Of a stretch of 64,000 nt of DNA, positions 27,758 through 36,572 are shown in pieces. Below the pieces are notes generated by a model. That model saw only the letters and a program-made list of their open reading frames with translations. It did no database searches and was not told the DNA's origin. The position numbers were made by a program, and so were the translations under genes. The stretch comes from Actinopolymorpha cephalotaxi (GTDB taxonomy: Bacteria; Actinomycetota; Actinomycetes; Propionibacteriales; Actinopolymorphaceae), in the NCBI RefSeq assembly GCF_013408535.1, contig NZ_JACBZA010000001.1:3928850-3992849 (forward strand), written 5' to 3'. Each line of letters opens with the position of its first letter. Positions within the stretch are counted from its first letter, which is position 1.

Positions 27758-28285
27758 TCAGGCCGGCGACGCCTCCGTACCCTCCACGCTCTCGCCGGTG
27801 TGGGCGCTCTCTCCGGTGTGCGCGGCCTGTGCGGTCTGTGCCACCGACGCCTCCGCGCCCTCGGCCTGGTCGCCGAGGTGGGTGCTGACCCAGCCCACGA
27901 TCTCCTGGGTCGACGCGCCGGGAGTGAAGACGCGGGCAACTCCCATCCGCGCCAGCGTCACGATGTCGGCCTCGGGGATGATCCCCCCGCCGAACACCAC
28001 GATGTCGTCGGCATCCCGCTCCCGCAGCAGATCCGTCAGCCGCCGGAACAGCGTCAGGTGCGCACCGGAGAGTACGGACAGGCCGATCCCGTCGGCGTCC
28101 TCCTGGATCGCGGTCTCCACGATCTGCTCCGGAGTCTGGTGCAGGCCAGTGTAGATGACCTCCATGCCGGCGTCGCGCAGCGCACGGGCAACGACCTTCG
28201 CTCCCCGGTCGTGGCCGTCCAGCCCGGGCTTGGCGACGACCACCCGGATCGGCGAACGCACCTGTTCTGCCTGCACGTCACCCAC
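27758..28285 (-). CDS. Stand-alone cobalamin (B12)-binding subunit, IcmB / methylmalonyl-CoA mutase small-subunit type
   Basis: A 175-residue protein. The first ~135 residues are a B12-binding domain homologous to the C-terminal part of methylmalonyl-CoA mutase. It shows the base-off/His-on motif DGHDRG in [18 protein letters not shown], a [10 protein letters not shown] segment for the lower ligand tail, and VVFGGGIIP. The small subunit of isobutyryl-CoA mutase (IcmB) has this size and layout. The large catalytic subunit is not in the window. The GTG at 28285 has GAGAGG upstream. The C-terminal ~35 residues are a low-complexity tail with a tandem AHTGES pair. A perfect palindrome lies 55 bases upstream. 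Confidence 0.85.
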   Translation of the reverse strand: MGDVQAEQVRSPIRVVVAKPGLDGHDRGAKVVARALRDAGMEVIYTGLHQTPEQIVETAIQEDADGIGLSVLSGAHLTLFRRLTDLLRERDADDIVVFGGGIIPEADIVTLARMGVARVFTPGASTQEIVGWVSTHLGDQAEGAEASVAQTAQAAHTGESAHTGESVEGTEASPA

Positions 28286-28693
28286 GCACCTCTCGACTCA
28301 GCCGGCACCACACCGGCGCCGCGCCGACATTCTCGCCAACTTCCCGCGAGATCTCGCGGGAAGACCGGGGCGAGGCCTCGGGAACCGGCTCGGCGACCGC
28401 CTCGAACTTCTGCCCCGAACTTATGGCATCGGACCCGGATTCCGGTGACCCGCGGTGTTTCTCGTCCGGCAGACAGGTGACGCCGGGTGTCCTGCCGCGC
28501 CGGACCGGTCACGCCGCGTGTCCCGGGGCTGTCTGGAATGCCCGACTTGTAGTATCCGGGGGTCCGTTTCCGGCCTGGTCGGTACGAGTTGTTTGGCCCG
28601 TTGACACCAATCCGTTATCGTCTGGCGCGTTTGCTGCCGAAAGAACGATGAACTCGAGATCGGCAGACCCCGCTTCAGGAAGGTTGCTCACTA
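28286..28693. promoter_or_regulatory. 408-bp divergent intergenic region with a 24-bp palindrome
   Basis: It separates the B12-binding gene from the M23 peptidase gene. A perfect palindrome lies at 28340-28363. Near the M23 gene, TTGGCC (28593-28598) and TATCGT (28616-28621) with 17-bp spacing form a plausible promoter; TTGACA at 28601 is an alternative -35 without a good -10. The M23 ribosome site is GGAAGG near 28678. I looked for a c-di-AMP (ydaO) riboswitch because such leaders precede some actinobacterial peptidoglycan hydrolases, and did not find its conserved segments. Confidence 0.4.
28340..28363. promoter_or_regulatory. 24-bp perfect palindrome, possible operator
   Basis: The central bases are TTCCCGCGAGATCTCGCG and the dyad is exact over 24 bp with no spacer. 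It lies 55 bases upstream of the B12-binding gene's start in a divergent region, where a dimeric repressor site would be expected. A hairpin role is also possible. It is not the same as the ATTCTTCCGCGGAAGAAT palindrome of the two intergenic elements. Confidence 0.5.
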
Positions 28694-29686
28694 GTGGCCG
28701 AGACCGCGAAGCACCGCCGTGACCGATCGGCGGGCCGCACTCGACCGTCGCGAGACACGTCGGCTTCCCGGACCTCCCGTCCGGTGACCCCGGCGAGGTC
28801 ACGTGGCGCCGCTCCGGTCCTCCAGACCCCCTCGACTCTCCGGCTTCCCTCGTCCGGGACTCAGGCCGAGACCCAGCCGGGGACACGACAGGTCGGGCAC
28901 CGCCGGGCCGAGACCGGGCGAAGTTTCCCCACCGTCCCGGTCCTCGCCGGCGTCGCCACCTTCGCCGTCGCGTCCGGCGCCGTGTTCGTGGGTTCGAACG
29001 CGCTGGCGCGGGGCGAGACCACGGTCCAACGCGCGCTGCCGGCAAGCATCGCCCGGAGCGTGAGCCAGGTCGAGCAGGCCCGTGAGGACGCGGCCAGGCG
29101 ATCCGACCGGTCCAAGCGCACCGCCAAGCCCACCGCGGACGCCGCCGACCTGGCCGCTGCGCACCGCGCCCGAGCGGCCGCCGACCAGGAGCGAGCGGCC
29201 TGGGCCGCGGAGCACAGCCAGGAGATCCGGTCGATCGAACGCACCGCGGCGGGAGCCTCGGGGCGGCAGACGATGGAACGCTCCATCGAGTGGACCCTGC
29301 CGGTACGCAAGTTCCGCCTGTCGGCGGGCTATGGCCGGGCCGGCTCCATGTGGAGCCACCTGCACACAGGCTTGGACTTCGCGTCGCCGCTCGGCACGCC
29401 CGTCTACGCCGTCGGCGACGGCGAGATCATCGGCGCGGGCTGGGAGAGCGCGTACAGCGCGTTCGGCAACCGGATCCAGGTGCGGCACGAGGACGGCACC
29501 GTGACGTGGTACTGCCACCTGTCGCGGATCGCCCTCCGGAGCGGCCCGGTGCGTGCCGGCACGCTGATCGGCTACGTCGGGAGCACCGGCAACTCCAGCG
29601 GACCACACCTGCACTTCGAGGTGCACCCCGCCGGGGGTACGGCAATCGACCCGATGCCCTGGCTGCGCCAGAAGGGTCTTCTCTGA
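28694..29686 (+). CDS. Secreted M23-family peptidoglycan endopeptidase
   Basis: A 330-residue LytM-type metallopeptidase that probably cuts or binds peptide cross-links in the wall. A basic N-terminal segment is followed by a membrane helix or signal (FPTVPVLAGVATFAVASGAVFVGSNAL), an Ala/Arg-rich coiled-coil-like stretch (~120-185), and the M23 domain. Zinc ligands are visible: His224 and Asp228 in HTGLDF, and His305/His307 in GPHLHFEVHP. The GTG at 28694 has GGAAGG upstream. It matches the position of Rv0950c in the conserved pcrA-M23-sucCD block. Confidence 0.9.
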   Translation: MAETAKHRRDRSAGRTRPSRDTSASRTSRPVTPARSRGAAPVLQTPSTLRLPSSGTQAETQPGTRQVGHRRAETGRSFPTVPVLAGVATFAVASGAVFVGSNALARGETTVQRALPASIARSVSQVEQAREDAARRSDRSKRTAKPTADAADLAAAHRARAAADQERAAWAAEHSQEIRSIERTAAGASGRQTMERSIEWTLPVRKFRLSAGYGRAGSMWSHLHTGLDFASPLGTPVYAVGDGEIIGAGWESAYSAFGNRIQVRHEDGTVTWYCHLSRIALRSGPVRAGTLIGYVGSTGNSSGPHLHFEVHPAGGTAIDPMPWLRQKGLL

Positions 29687-29731
29687 CCCGGCGGCCGGCT
29701 CGACGTCGGTAGGCCCCAGAAGCCACAGTCG

Positions 29732-29764
29732 GCCCCTGCTTCGACCTCACGTCGGAGCGGGGGC
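29732..29764. terminator. Hairpin terminator between M23 peptidase and pcrA
   Basis: Arms 29732-29745 and 29751-29764 pair at 12 of 14 positions (GCCCCTGCTTCGAC against GTCGGAGCGGGGGC) around a 5-base loop, between two convergent genes. Confidence 0.7.
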
Positions 29765-29781
29765 CTTCTGCTGGTCCGACG

Positions 29782-32175
29782 TCAGAGCTTCTGCAGTGGC
29801 GCGTAGCGGAGCAGGAACCGCTTGACACCCTCCGACCCGAAGTCGACCGTGGCCTCGGCGTTGTCGCCCTGGCCGGCGGTGGCCACCACCGATCCCATGC
29901 CGAAGGTGTCGTGCACCACCCGGTCGCCGGCCGACAACGCGACGATCGGCCGCTGGGCGGTCCGGCCGGCCTGCCGGTCGGTACGTCGGCTGCTGACCGA
30001 CTGCGAGCTCCACGAGATCTGGTCGGCCTCCGTACGCCGCCAGTCCACCAGCTCGGCCGGAATCTCGTCGAGGAAGCGGGACGCGGGGTTGTGCTGCGGC
30101 GCTCCCCACGCACTGCGGACCACGGCCCGGGAGACGTAGAGACGCTTGCGCGCCCGGGTGATGCCGACGTAGGCGAGCCGGCGTTCCTCCTCCAGCTCCT
30201 TGGCGTCGCTGTGTGAGCGCTGGTGCGGGAAGACCCCGTCCTCCAGGCCGGTGAGGAAGACGACCGGGAACTCCAGCCCCTTCGCGGTGTGCAGGGTCAT
30301 CAGCGTGACCACGCCGCCGTTGTCCTCGCCGTCGGGAATCTGGTCGGAGTCGGCGACCAAGGCGACGCGTTCGAGGAAGTCGGCGAGGGTGGCCGGCACT
30401 CCCTCCGCCACCGCTCCCTCGGTGAACTCCCGGGCCACGGCCACCAGCTCGGAGAGGTTCTCCACCCGGGTCTCGTCCTGGGGGTCGGGAGAGTTCTCCA
30501 GCTCCTTCAGGTAGCCGCTGCGGTGGAGCACCTGCTCCAGCAGGTCGGCGGGGGGCATCCCCTCCGCCACCGCGGCCACCAGCTCGTCGATCATCGTCAC
30601 GAACCCGCGGATGGCGTTGGCCGACCGGGTGGCCAGGCCCAGCACCTCGTCGGTGCGGCGCAGTGCCTGCCAGAAGGTGGTCCGCTCGCGCTGGGCGAAC
30701 GCCTCGACGCAGGCCTCGGCGCGGTCGCCGATCCCCCGCTTCGGGACGTTGAGGATCCGGCGCAACGACACGGTGTCCTCGGGGTTGGCGAGCAGCCGGA
30801 GGTAGGCGAGCGCGTCCCGCACCTCCCGGCGTTCGTAGAAGCGGACCCCGCCGACGACCTTGTAGGGCAGGCCGACGCGGATGAAGATCTCCTCGAACAC
30901 CCGGCTCTGTGCGTTGGTGCGGTAGAACACCGCGACGTCCTTGGGCTGGGCCGCGCCCAGGTCGCCCAGCCGGTCGATCTCCTCGGCGACGAACTGCGCC
31001 TCGTCGTGCTCGTCCTCGGCGACGTAGCCCACCACGGACTCACCGGAGCCGGCGTCGGACCAGAGGTTCTTGGCCTTGCGGCCGGCGTTGCGGCTGATCA
31101 CCGCGTTGGCGGCGGTCAGGATCGTCTGGGTGGAGCGGTAGTTCTGCTCCAGCAGGATCACCTGGGCGTCGGGGAAGTCCTCCTCGAACTGCAGGATGTT
31201 ACGGATCGTCGCGCCGCGGAAGCCGTAGATCGACTGGTCGGCGTCGCCCACGACCATCAGCTCGCCGTGCGGCTCGTCGCCGTCGGCGCTGGTCAGCTCG
31301 CGGACCAGGACGTACTGCGCGTGGTTGGTGTCCTGGTACTCGTCGACCAGGACGTGCGCGAACCGGCGGCGGTAGTGCTCGCGGACGTCGGGGAACGCCT
31401 GCAGCAGGTGCACAGTGGTCATGATGATGTCGTCGAAGTCGAGGGCGCTGGACTCGCGCAGTCGCTGTTGGTAGAGCCCGTAGCACTCGGCGAAGGTGCG
31501 CTCGAGGTGGTTCTCGGCGCGCCGCGCCGCCTCCTCGTGGTCGATCAGCTCGTTCTTGCAGTTGGACACCCAGTTGAGCACCGAGCGCGGGTTGTAGCGC
31601 TTGGAGTCCAGGTCGAGGTCGCGGCACACCAGCGTCATCAGCCGGCGCGAGTCGGCGTCGTCGTAGATCGAGAACGACGAGGACATCCCGAACCGCTTGA
31701 TCTCCCGCCGCAGGATGCGCACGCAGGAGGCGTGGAACGTGGAGACCCACATCGCCCCCGCCGCCCGCGGCCCCACCAGCTCGGCGACGCGTTCGCGCAT
31801 CTCCCCCGCCGCCTTGTTGGTGAAGGTGATCGCCAGCACCGAACTCGGCCGCGCGCCCCGCTCGGCCAGCAGCCACCCGATCCGGCGAGTGAGCACCCGG
31901 GTCTTGCCCGACCCCGCGCCGGCCACCACGAGCAGCGGGTGTCCCTCGTGCACGACCGCCGCCCGCTGGGACGGGTTGAGCCCCTCCAGCAGGGTCTCCG
32001 GGTCGTGGCCGGGACGGCGGGTCGACGCGTCGTCGCCGGGCGCGGTCGAGCCGGGCCCGCCTCGGCGGCCTTCGGCTCGGCCGAGGTCGGCGGCGGATCT
32101 CTCGCCGGTGGACTTCGCGTCGGAAGCCTCGTTGGAATCGGTCATCGGGTGGGTGTGCGAAGACAGGGCGCTCAT
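29782..32175 (-). CDS. pcrA: ATP-dependent 3'-5' DNA helicase PcrA / UvrD1
   Basis: A superfamily 1A helicase acting in nucleotide excision repair and replication. 797 residues from the ATG at 32175. Motif I is VVAGAGSGKTRVLTRR, motif Ia ITFTNKAAGEMR, motif II VDEYQDTN, motif III VVGDADQSIYGFRGA, motif IV EQNYRST, motif V TLHTAKGLEFPVVFL and motif VI RRLAYVGITRARKRLYV. The C-terminal ~60 residues (GDRVVHDTFGMGSVVATAG) are the Tudor-like RNA-polymerase-binding domain. The first ~65 residues are a disordered acidic extension. Start could be 32145 instead. It follows the LbH gene after 13 bases. Confidence 0.95.
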   Translation of the reverse strand: MSALSSHTHPMTDSNEASDAKSTGERSAADLGRAEGRRGGPGSTAPGDDASTRRPGHDPETLLEGLNPSQRAAVVHEGHPLLVVAGAGSGKTRVLTRRIGWLLAERGARPSSVLAITFTNKAAGEMRERVAELVGPRAAGAMWVSTFHASCVRILRREIKRFGMSSSFSIYDDADSRRLMTLVCRDLDLDSKRYNPRSVLNWVSNCKNELIDHEEAARRAENHLERTFAECYGLYQQRLRESSALDFDDIIMTTVHLLQAFPDVREHYRRRFAHVLVDEYQDTNHAQYVLVRELTSADGDEPHGELMVVGDADQSIYGFRGATIRNILQFEEDFPDAQVILLEQNYRSTQTILTAANAVISRNAGRKAKNLWSDAGSGESVVGYVAEDEHDEAQFVAEEIDRLGDLGAAQPKDVAVFYRTNAQSRVFEEIFIRVGLPYKVVGGVRFYERREVRDALAYLRLLANPEDTVSLRRILNVPKRGIGDRAEACVEAFAQRERTTFWQALRRTDEVLGLATRSANAIRGFVTMIDELVAAVAEGMPPADLLEQVLHRSGYLKELENSPDPQDETRVENLSELVAVAREFTEGAVAEGVPATLADFLERVALVADSDQIPDGEDNGGVVTLMTLHTAKGLEFPVVFLTGLEDGVFPHQRSHSDAKELEEERRLAYVGITRARKRLYVSRAVVRSAWGAPQHNPASRFLDEIPAELVDWRRTEADQISWSSQSVSSRRTDRQAGRTAQRPIVALSAGDRVVHDTFGMGSVVATAGQGDNAEATVDFGSEGVKRFLLRYAPLQKL

Positions 32176-32188
32176 CGTGTGGCCCAGC

Positions 32189-32854
32189 CTACGAGTGCCC
32201 GCCGACACCGCCACCCGACAGGCCGGACATGTCCGGTGTCGACGGCTCGTCGTCGAGGTGGGCGGCGAACTCCGCCGAGCGTGCCTCGGCGGCCGCTTCG
32301 TACCGTCGTACCCGGTCCTCCCATTCGGCGCTCACCCCGAACGCCGCGGCGGCGAAGTCGGCGTCGCGCACCGCGGCCGCGGCCTCGTCCCGCTGGTCGG
32401 GCGTGATCACCCGGGCGGGGTCGCCGGCCGCTAGGGTGTGCGGTGGTACGAAGAACCCGTCGGGTACGACCGTCCGCGCGTGCACGAGGGCGCCGACCGC
32501 GATGCTCGCTCCCGGACCCAGCCGGGCCCCGTGCAGGACCGTGACGTTGGCGGCGAGATAGCAGCAGCGTTCCACCGTGCAGCCCAGCACGGTCGCGTGC
32601 GGAGCGACGAACACGTGGTCGGCCAGCCGGACCGGGCGTTCCTCGTCGCCGATCGCGCTGGCCCGCAGGACAGCATGCTCGGCGACGACGCAGGACTCCC
32701 CCACCTCGACCGAGGAACCCTCGGCATCCAGCACGGCGCCGTACATGATCCTGGCCCGCGGGCCGACGACGACCCGGCCGACCAGGGTGGCGTTGGGGGC
32801 GACGTAGGCGGACTCGTGAACGATCGGCCCGGCCCCTCTGTGGCGGATCAGCAT
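32189..32854 (-). CDS. Left-handed beta-helix protein, gamma-carbonic-anhydrase-like
   Basis: A 221-residue hexapeptide-repeat protein. Residues ~15-150 show the isoleucine-patch repeats (VAPNATLVGRVVVGPRARIMYGAVLDAEG and following) and the remainder is a charged alpha-helical tail. It resembles gamma-carbonic anhydrases and YrdA/PaaY proteins. His residues are present in EHAVL and APHATV, but the usual LHGC motif with the third zinc ligand reads VLGC here, so enzyme activity is doubtful. The ATG at 32854 is preferred over the GTG at 32872. It immediately precedes pcrA. Confidence 0.75.
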   Translation of the reverse strand: MLIRHRGAGPIVHESAYVAPNATLVGRVVVGPRARIMYGAVLDAEGSSVEVGESCVVAEHAVLRASAIGDEERPVRLADHVFVAPHATVLGCTVERCCYLAANVTVLHGARLGPGASIAVGALVHARTVVPDGFFVPPHTLAAGDPARVITPDQRDEAAAAVRDADFAAAAFGVSAEWEDRVRRYEAAAEARSAEFAAHLDDEPSTPDMSGLSGGGVGGHS

Positions 32855-32884
32855 GCCGCCATCCTCGGGCACCCCACCGACACA

Positions 32885-32943
32885 GGACAGCCCGCCACGC
32901 CCGGGCCGGTGGCGTCACCGGCCGTGGGAGTGGCGGGCTGTCC
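32885..32943 (-). terminator. Large hairpin terminator after the substrate-binding lipoprotein gene
   Basis: Outer arms GGACAGCCCGCCAC (32885-32898) and GTGGCGGGCTGTCC (32930-32943) are perfect. A second stem GGCCGGTG (32904-32911) with CACCGGCC (32916-32923) lies inside. It is 20 bases past the stop of the minus-strand gene. Confidence 0.8.
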
Positions 32944-32963
32944 CGCGCGTCAGCGTCGTCGCG

Positions 32964-35102
32964 TCACACCTTGTGCTCCTCCGGCTTGTCCCAGAAGTAC
33001 AGCTCCGGGTCGTAGACCGCCGGGGACGGCAGGATCCACGGGTTCACCCATCCGCCGAGGGCGAGGTTCTCCTTCTTCGGAACGTTGTGCAGGCCCTTGC
33101 GGGTCAGCACGATGCGGGGGTAGTTGGCGACGATGCCGAAGAAGAACGGTCCCTCGTCGATGTGGATCTTCTGCACCTCCCACATGATCTGGATCCGCTT
33201 CATGTTGTCCGGCTCGACCCGGGCCTGCGCGTACAGCTTCCACAGCCGGTCGATCGGGTCGCCCTTCTCCGCCAGCATCCACGGCGGCGTCCGCTTCCAC
33301 GGGGAGAGGTTGGCCTGTTCCTTCATCTTCTTCGGGTCGCCGGTCTGCATGATGAACGCCTGTCCGTGCAGCGGTGCCCAGTGACCGGTCTCGACCGGGA
33401 TCACCCAGCCCGGGTAGATCAGCGGGGAACAGTCGCCCACCTCCCAGGCGGTGGTGGTCATCAGCTCACCGCGGCCCCAGCGGTCGCCGAACGCCTCCGG
33501 CGGCACGGGGTTGATGACCGTCTTGATGCCGACGGCCTCCCAGTCCCGCTTGAGGTGGTTGTTCTTCTGGACGTGCTCGGCGCTGGCGTCGGCCGGGTAG
33601 TCCAGGGAGATCTGCAGCTTGGAGCCGTCCGGCAACTCCCGCTTGCCATCGCCGTTCTTGTCCTTCAGGCCAAGCTTGTCCAGCATCGACTTGGCCTTGT
33701 CCGGGTCGTACTTCACGTACGCGTCCCGCCATTGCGTGTAATGCTGCTTCGCCTCGTCGTTGATGGTGAACATCTGCCCCTTGGGGCTGAGCGTTCCGGT
33801 GGTCACCTCACCGGTGTCGAAGTAGATCGCCTTGCGGGCGTCCGGCCGGTTGATGGCGTGGGAGAGCGCCTGCCGGAACTCCGGCTTGCGGATCGTCTCG
33901 CGCATCTTGTCGTCGGGGTAGTCGTAGTTGAGGAAGCAGATGGAACCGGTGCCTGATCCGCTGTCCCAGAAGGTGACCTGGACACCCGTGCGCTTCTCGG
34001 CCTGCTTGAGCCCGGAGATGTCACCGAGCACGAGAGCCGTGTGGCCGCCGTGCACGTAGTCGTACCTGCCGTTGCTCATCTGCAGCTTCTGGACCTGCGG
34101 GTCCTTCACCACGGTGAACCGGACCTGGTCGAGGTAGGGCAGCTGCTTGCCCTCCTTGTCGACCACCCAGTAGTAGGGGTTGCGTTCGAGGACGACGCTG
34201 CGGCCCTCGTCGTAGGTCTTGGTGTACCAGCCGGTCATCACCGGCGAGCCCGGGTTGATCTGCCAGTCCAGGTGCAAGTCGTGCTTGACGTACCAGTCCT
34301 TGCCCTTGATCTTCTTGTTGTACGTGGGGTGGTACTGCTTCAGCACGTGCTTGGGCGCCATCCACTGCGGGCCGATACCGCGGTTGACCCAGGCCGCGAG
34401 GCGTTCCGGAGTGATCGGTGCGGGTGCGTCGAACTTCATCCGCAACGTGTAGTCGTCGGAGGCGGTCAACGTGGCGATGGTGTTGCGGCCGGACCGCACG
34501 TCGTCCGGCGGCACCTCCGGGTGCTCGGTGTTGAGCACCATGTCGTTCCACCAGTACATGATGTCGGCGGTCGTCCACGGCTGACCGTCGGACCACTTCA
34601 GGCCCTTGCGGAAGTGGAACGTCCAGTCCGAGGCGTCGGCGTTGGACTCCCAGCTCTCCACCAGGCCGGGGCCGATGTCCAGGCCGTCGTTGAGGAACCG
34701 CAGCAACGAGTGGCCGTACATGTACTCCTTGATGGCACCGGAGTTGCTCGCGTCGATGACCATCTGCATCTGGCCGCCGTAGTTGCCCGGCTCGGCCCAG
34801 CGGTGAGGAATGACGTACGGCGAGGAGGGCAGCCGCTTGTCGATCTGCGGGAGCTTGCCCGCCTTCACCTGTTCGGCCAGCATCGGCGCCTCGGAGAACT
34901 TCTTCGGCGGGGCGAGCGGCTTCTTCACCGACCCCTTGGCAGTCGAGCCGGTACCCCCTCCGCCGCCCGCGGCCTTCTTGCCCGACCCACCGTTCCCGCC
35001 GGTGGAGTCGTTGCCAGAGCAGGCGGCCAGCATGAGCGACCCGGCGGCCACCGCCGAACCGTACAGAAAACCGCGCCTGCTGACGCCGTTGCCATGCACC
35101 AT
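32964..35102 (-). CDS. Tat-exported lipoprotein, ABC transporter substrate-binding protein (family 5, oligopeptide type)
   Basis: An extracytoplasmic binding protein of the DppA/OppA (SBP_bac_5) family, 712 residues, larger than typical (~530-600). The N-terminus has a Tat motif SRRGFLYGSA and a lipobox LAAC at the export cleavage site, followed by a Gly/Ser linker. The family core is seen in LVESWESNADASDWTFHFRKGLKWSDGQPWTTADI and in the periplasmic-binding pattern that follows. The ATG at 35102 has AAGGAAGG upstream. No permease or ATPase gene is beside it, so its transporter partner is elsewhere or it is an orphan. Ligand (peptide, sugar or nickel-type) is not predictable. Confidence 0.88.
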   Translation of the reverse strand: MVHGNGVSRRGFLYGSAVAAGSLMLAACSGNDSTGGNGGSGKKAAGGGGGTGSTAKGSVKKPLAPPKKFSEAPMLAEQVKAGKLPQIDKRLPSSPYVIPHRWAEPGNYGGQMQMVIDASNSGAIKEYMYGHSLLRFLNDGLDIGPGLVESWESNADASDWTFHFRKGLKWSDGQPWTTADIMYWWNDMVLNTEHPEVPPDDVRSGRNTIATLTASDDYTLRMKFDAPAPITPERLAAWVNRGIGPQWMAPKHVLKQYHPTYNKKIKGKDWYVKHDLHLDWQINPGSPVMTGWYTKTYDEGRSVVLERNPYYWVVDKEGKQLPYLDQVRFTVVKDPQVQKLQMSNGRYDYVHGGHTALVLGDISGLKQAEKRTGVQVTFWDSGSGTGSICFLNYDYPDDKMRETIRKPEFRQALSHAINRPDARKAIYFDTGEVTTGTLSPKGQMFTINDEAKQHYTQWRDAYVKYDPDKAKSMLDKLGLKDKNGDGKRELPDGSKLQISLDYPADASAEHVQKNNHLKRDWEAVGIKTVINPVPPEAFGDRWGRGELMTTTAWEVGDCSPLIYPGWVIPVETGHWAPLHGQAFIMQTGDPKKMKEQANLSPWKRTPPWMLAEKGDPIDRLWKLYAQARVEPDNMKRIQIMWEVQKIHIDEGPFFFGIVANYPRIVLTRKGLHNVPKKENLALGGWVNPWILPSPAVYDPELYFWDKPEEHKV

Positions 35103-35364
35103 CGGTCACACCTTCCTTGCGAACGAAGCCGCGCTCCGCTTCGGCACGGCCAGGGAACCCGGCGAGTGAAGGCGCGCGGACACACCCTCGCCACTGCCAG
35201 GTCCGGAAGGCCCATCATGGACAGCGTCGGAGCCGGATGGCGGACAGTCGACAACCCCTGGGCGACCAGGATCGGTCACGGCCGGGATCGGACATCCATC
35301 CGTTCAGATCATGAACCCAAAACCCAACGGGGCAAGGCGTCCCACGACGCGCGGCGATCCGGCG

Positions 35365-36381
35365 TCAGCAGTCGAGCGCGCGGAACACGTACCCCTGCTT
35401 GGCCAGCGTGCTCAGGGCACCGTCCAGCGCGTCGACGGTCTCCTGGCGGTCGCCGCCGCCGTCGTGCATGAGCACGATCGCGCCCGGACGCGCACCCTTC
35501 ACGACCCGCCGTTCGATCGCCGCCGAGCCGGGCCGGGTCCAGTCGAGGGTGTCGACGTCCCACAGCACGACCCGAAGGTTCAGCTCGTCGCTGACCGAGC
35601 GGACGCCGGAGTTCACCGCGCCGTACGGCGGCCGCAGGCACTTCGAGGCCGGACCGCCCTCGATCTCCTCCCGCATCCCCGACCACGACTTCGCCGGCAG
35701 GGACGCGTGGTCGAAGGTGTGGTTGCCGATCGTGTTCCCGGCCTTGCGCACCTGATCGGCGAACCCCGGAAACTCCTTCTGCTGCTGGCCCAGTTGGAAG
35801 AACGTCGCCTTCGCGTTGTGCCGGGCAAGCACCTGCAGGACCTTCGGCGTCCACTCACTGGGACCGTCGTCGAACGTGAGATACAGAACCTTCGGGCCCA
35901 CCGTCGCACCCGGATCTCCCGAACTTCCCGGAACGCCCGGCTCCACGGTGTGTCCCGGAGTCGACGGCGAGTCCGGGGTGCCGACGGTGGAGTCACCGGG
36001 CAGGGTCGGCCGGGTGGTCCCCGTGCTCGAGGTGGGCACCGGGGAGGCGGCCTCACCGGCCGATGCACCCGGTGAGGCGGCACCGGACGGTGACGACGTC
36101 TGCTGGGGCAGTCCGCTCGGCGGCGTGCCCCGGGCAACCGAACTCGCGGACGGAAGGCGCGGGTCGGACGAAACGTCCTCCGGCGCAGACGGCGCGCATC
36201 TGACCAGCGAGAGCCCGACGACGATGACTCCCGCCGCGGTCGCCGTTCGCCGGAACCGGATGGTGGGGGCCCGGCCGGTCAGGGAGCCGGCGATGGCTCG
36301 CCTGCCGGAGAGGCCGGTCACGAGTGCGGAAATCCGTCCGGCGAAACCGCGCCGGCGCACGGCAGCTCGCGTTCCAGCCAT
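35365..36381 (-). CDS. Polysaccharide deacetylase (NodB/CE4), membrane-anchored
   Basis: A metal-dependent deacetylase of N-acetylated glycans, such as peptidoglycan or chitin oligomers. 338 residues. A basic N-terminus and one hydrophobic segment (TAAGVIVVGLSLVRCAP) form an anchor, followed by a Ser/Pro/Thr-rich wall-spanning linker (~65-150). The NodB domain has motif 1 TFDDGP (catalytic Asp and metal Asp), motif 2 NHTFDHASL (metal His pair), motif 3 RPPYGA, motif 4 WDVDTLDW and motif 5 VLMHDGGGDR. The LVRC sequence could be a weak lipobox. Five motifs intact suggest activity. Confidence 0.9.
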   Translation of the reverse strand: MAGTRAAVRRRGFAGRISALVTGLSGRRAIAGSLTGRAPTIRFRRTATAAGVIVVGLSLVRCAPSAPEDVSSDPRLPSASSVARGTPPSGLPQQTSSPSGAASPGASAGEAASPVPTSSTGTTRPTLPGDSTVGTPDSPSTPGHTVEPGVPGSSGDPGATVGPKVLYLTFDDGPSEWTPKVLQVLARHNAKATFFQLGQQQKEFPGFADQVRKAGNTIGNHTFDHASLPAKSWSGMREEIEGGPASKCLRPPYGAVNSGVRSVSDELNLRVVLWDVDTLDWTRPGSAAIERRVVKGARPGAIVLMHDGGGDRQETVDALDGALSTLAKQGYVFRALDC

Positions 36382-36498
36382 CGCCCATCACTCCCCCGAG
36401 TCACTGCCAGCGTGAAGGAGGAGGCGAGGCGTTCACAGTCCCGGCGGGTCCCGTGAGCAGGGGACCACCGACCGGTCAGATCCCCTACAGGATTGGGA

Positions 36499-36531
36499 AT
36501 CGGGCGGCCCGTTACTCGGTGCCGCCCCGAT
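36499..36531 (-). terminator. Hairpin terminator after subtilase 1
   Basis: ATCGGGCGGC (36499-36508) pairs with GCCGCCCCGAT (36521-36531) with one bulged base, 42 bases past the stop of the minus-strand gene. Confidence 0.6.
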
Positions 36532-36572
36532 CAGTGTCGGACGTTGTTCGGTTCTGTACGACAGGAACCTGG

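Noticed and set aside
28286-28693. c-di-AMP (ydaO) riboswitch upstream of the M23 peptidase
   Set aside because: The conserved core segments were not found; the region shows a palindrome and a plausible promoter only.
36410-36440. Fifth copy of the AGCGTGAA hairpin module near the polysaccharide deacetylase
   Set aside because: AGCGTGAA is followed by TTCACAGT after a much shorter distance, and inner arms and the palindrome are absent.
36447-36466. GGTCCC-N8-GGGACC small dyad as operator
   Set aside because: Six-base GC-rich arms are expected often by chance at this base composition; no extra support.
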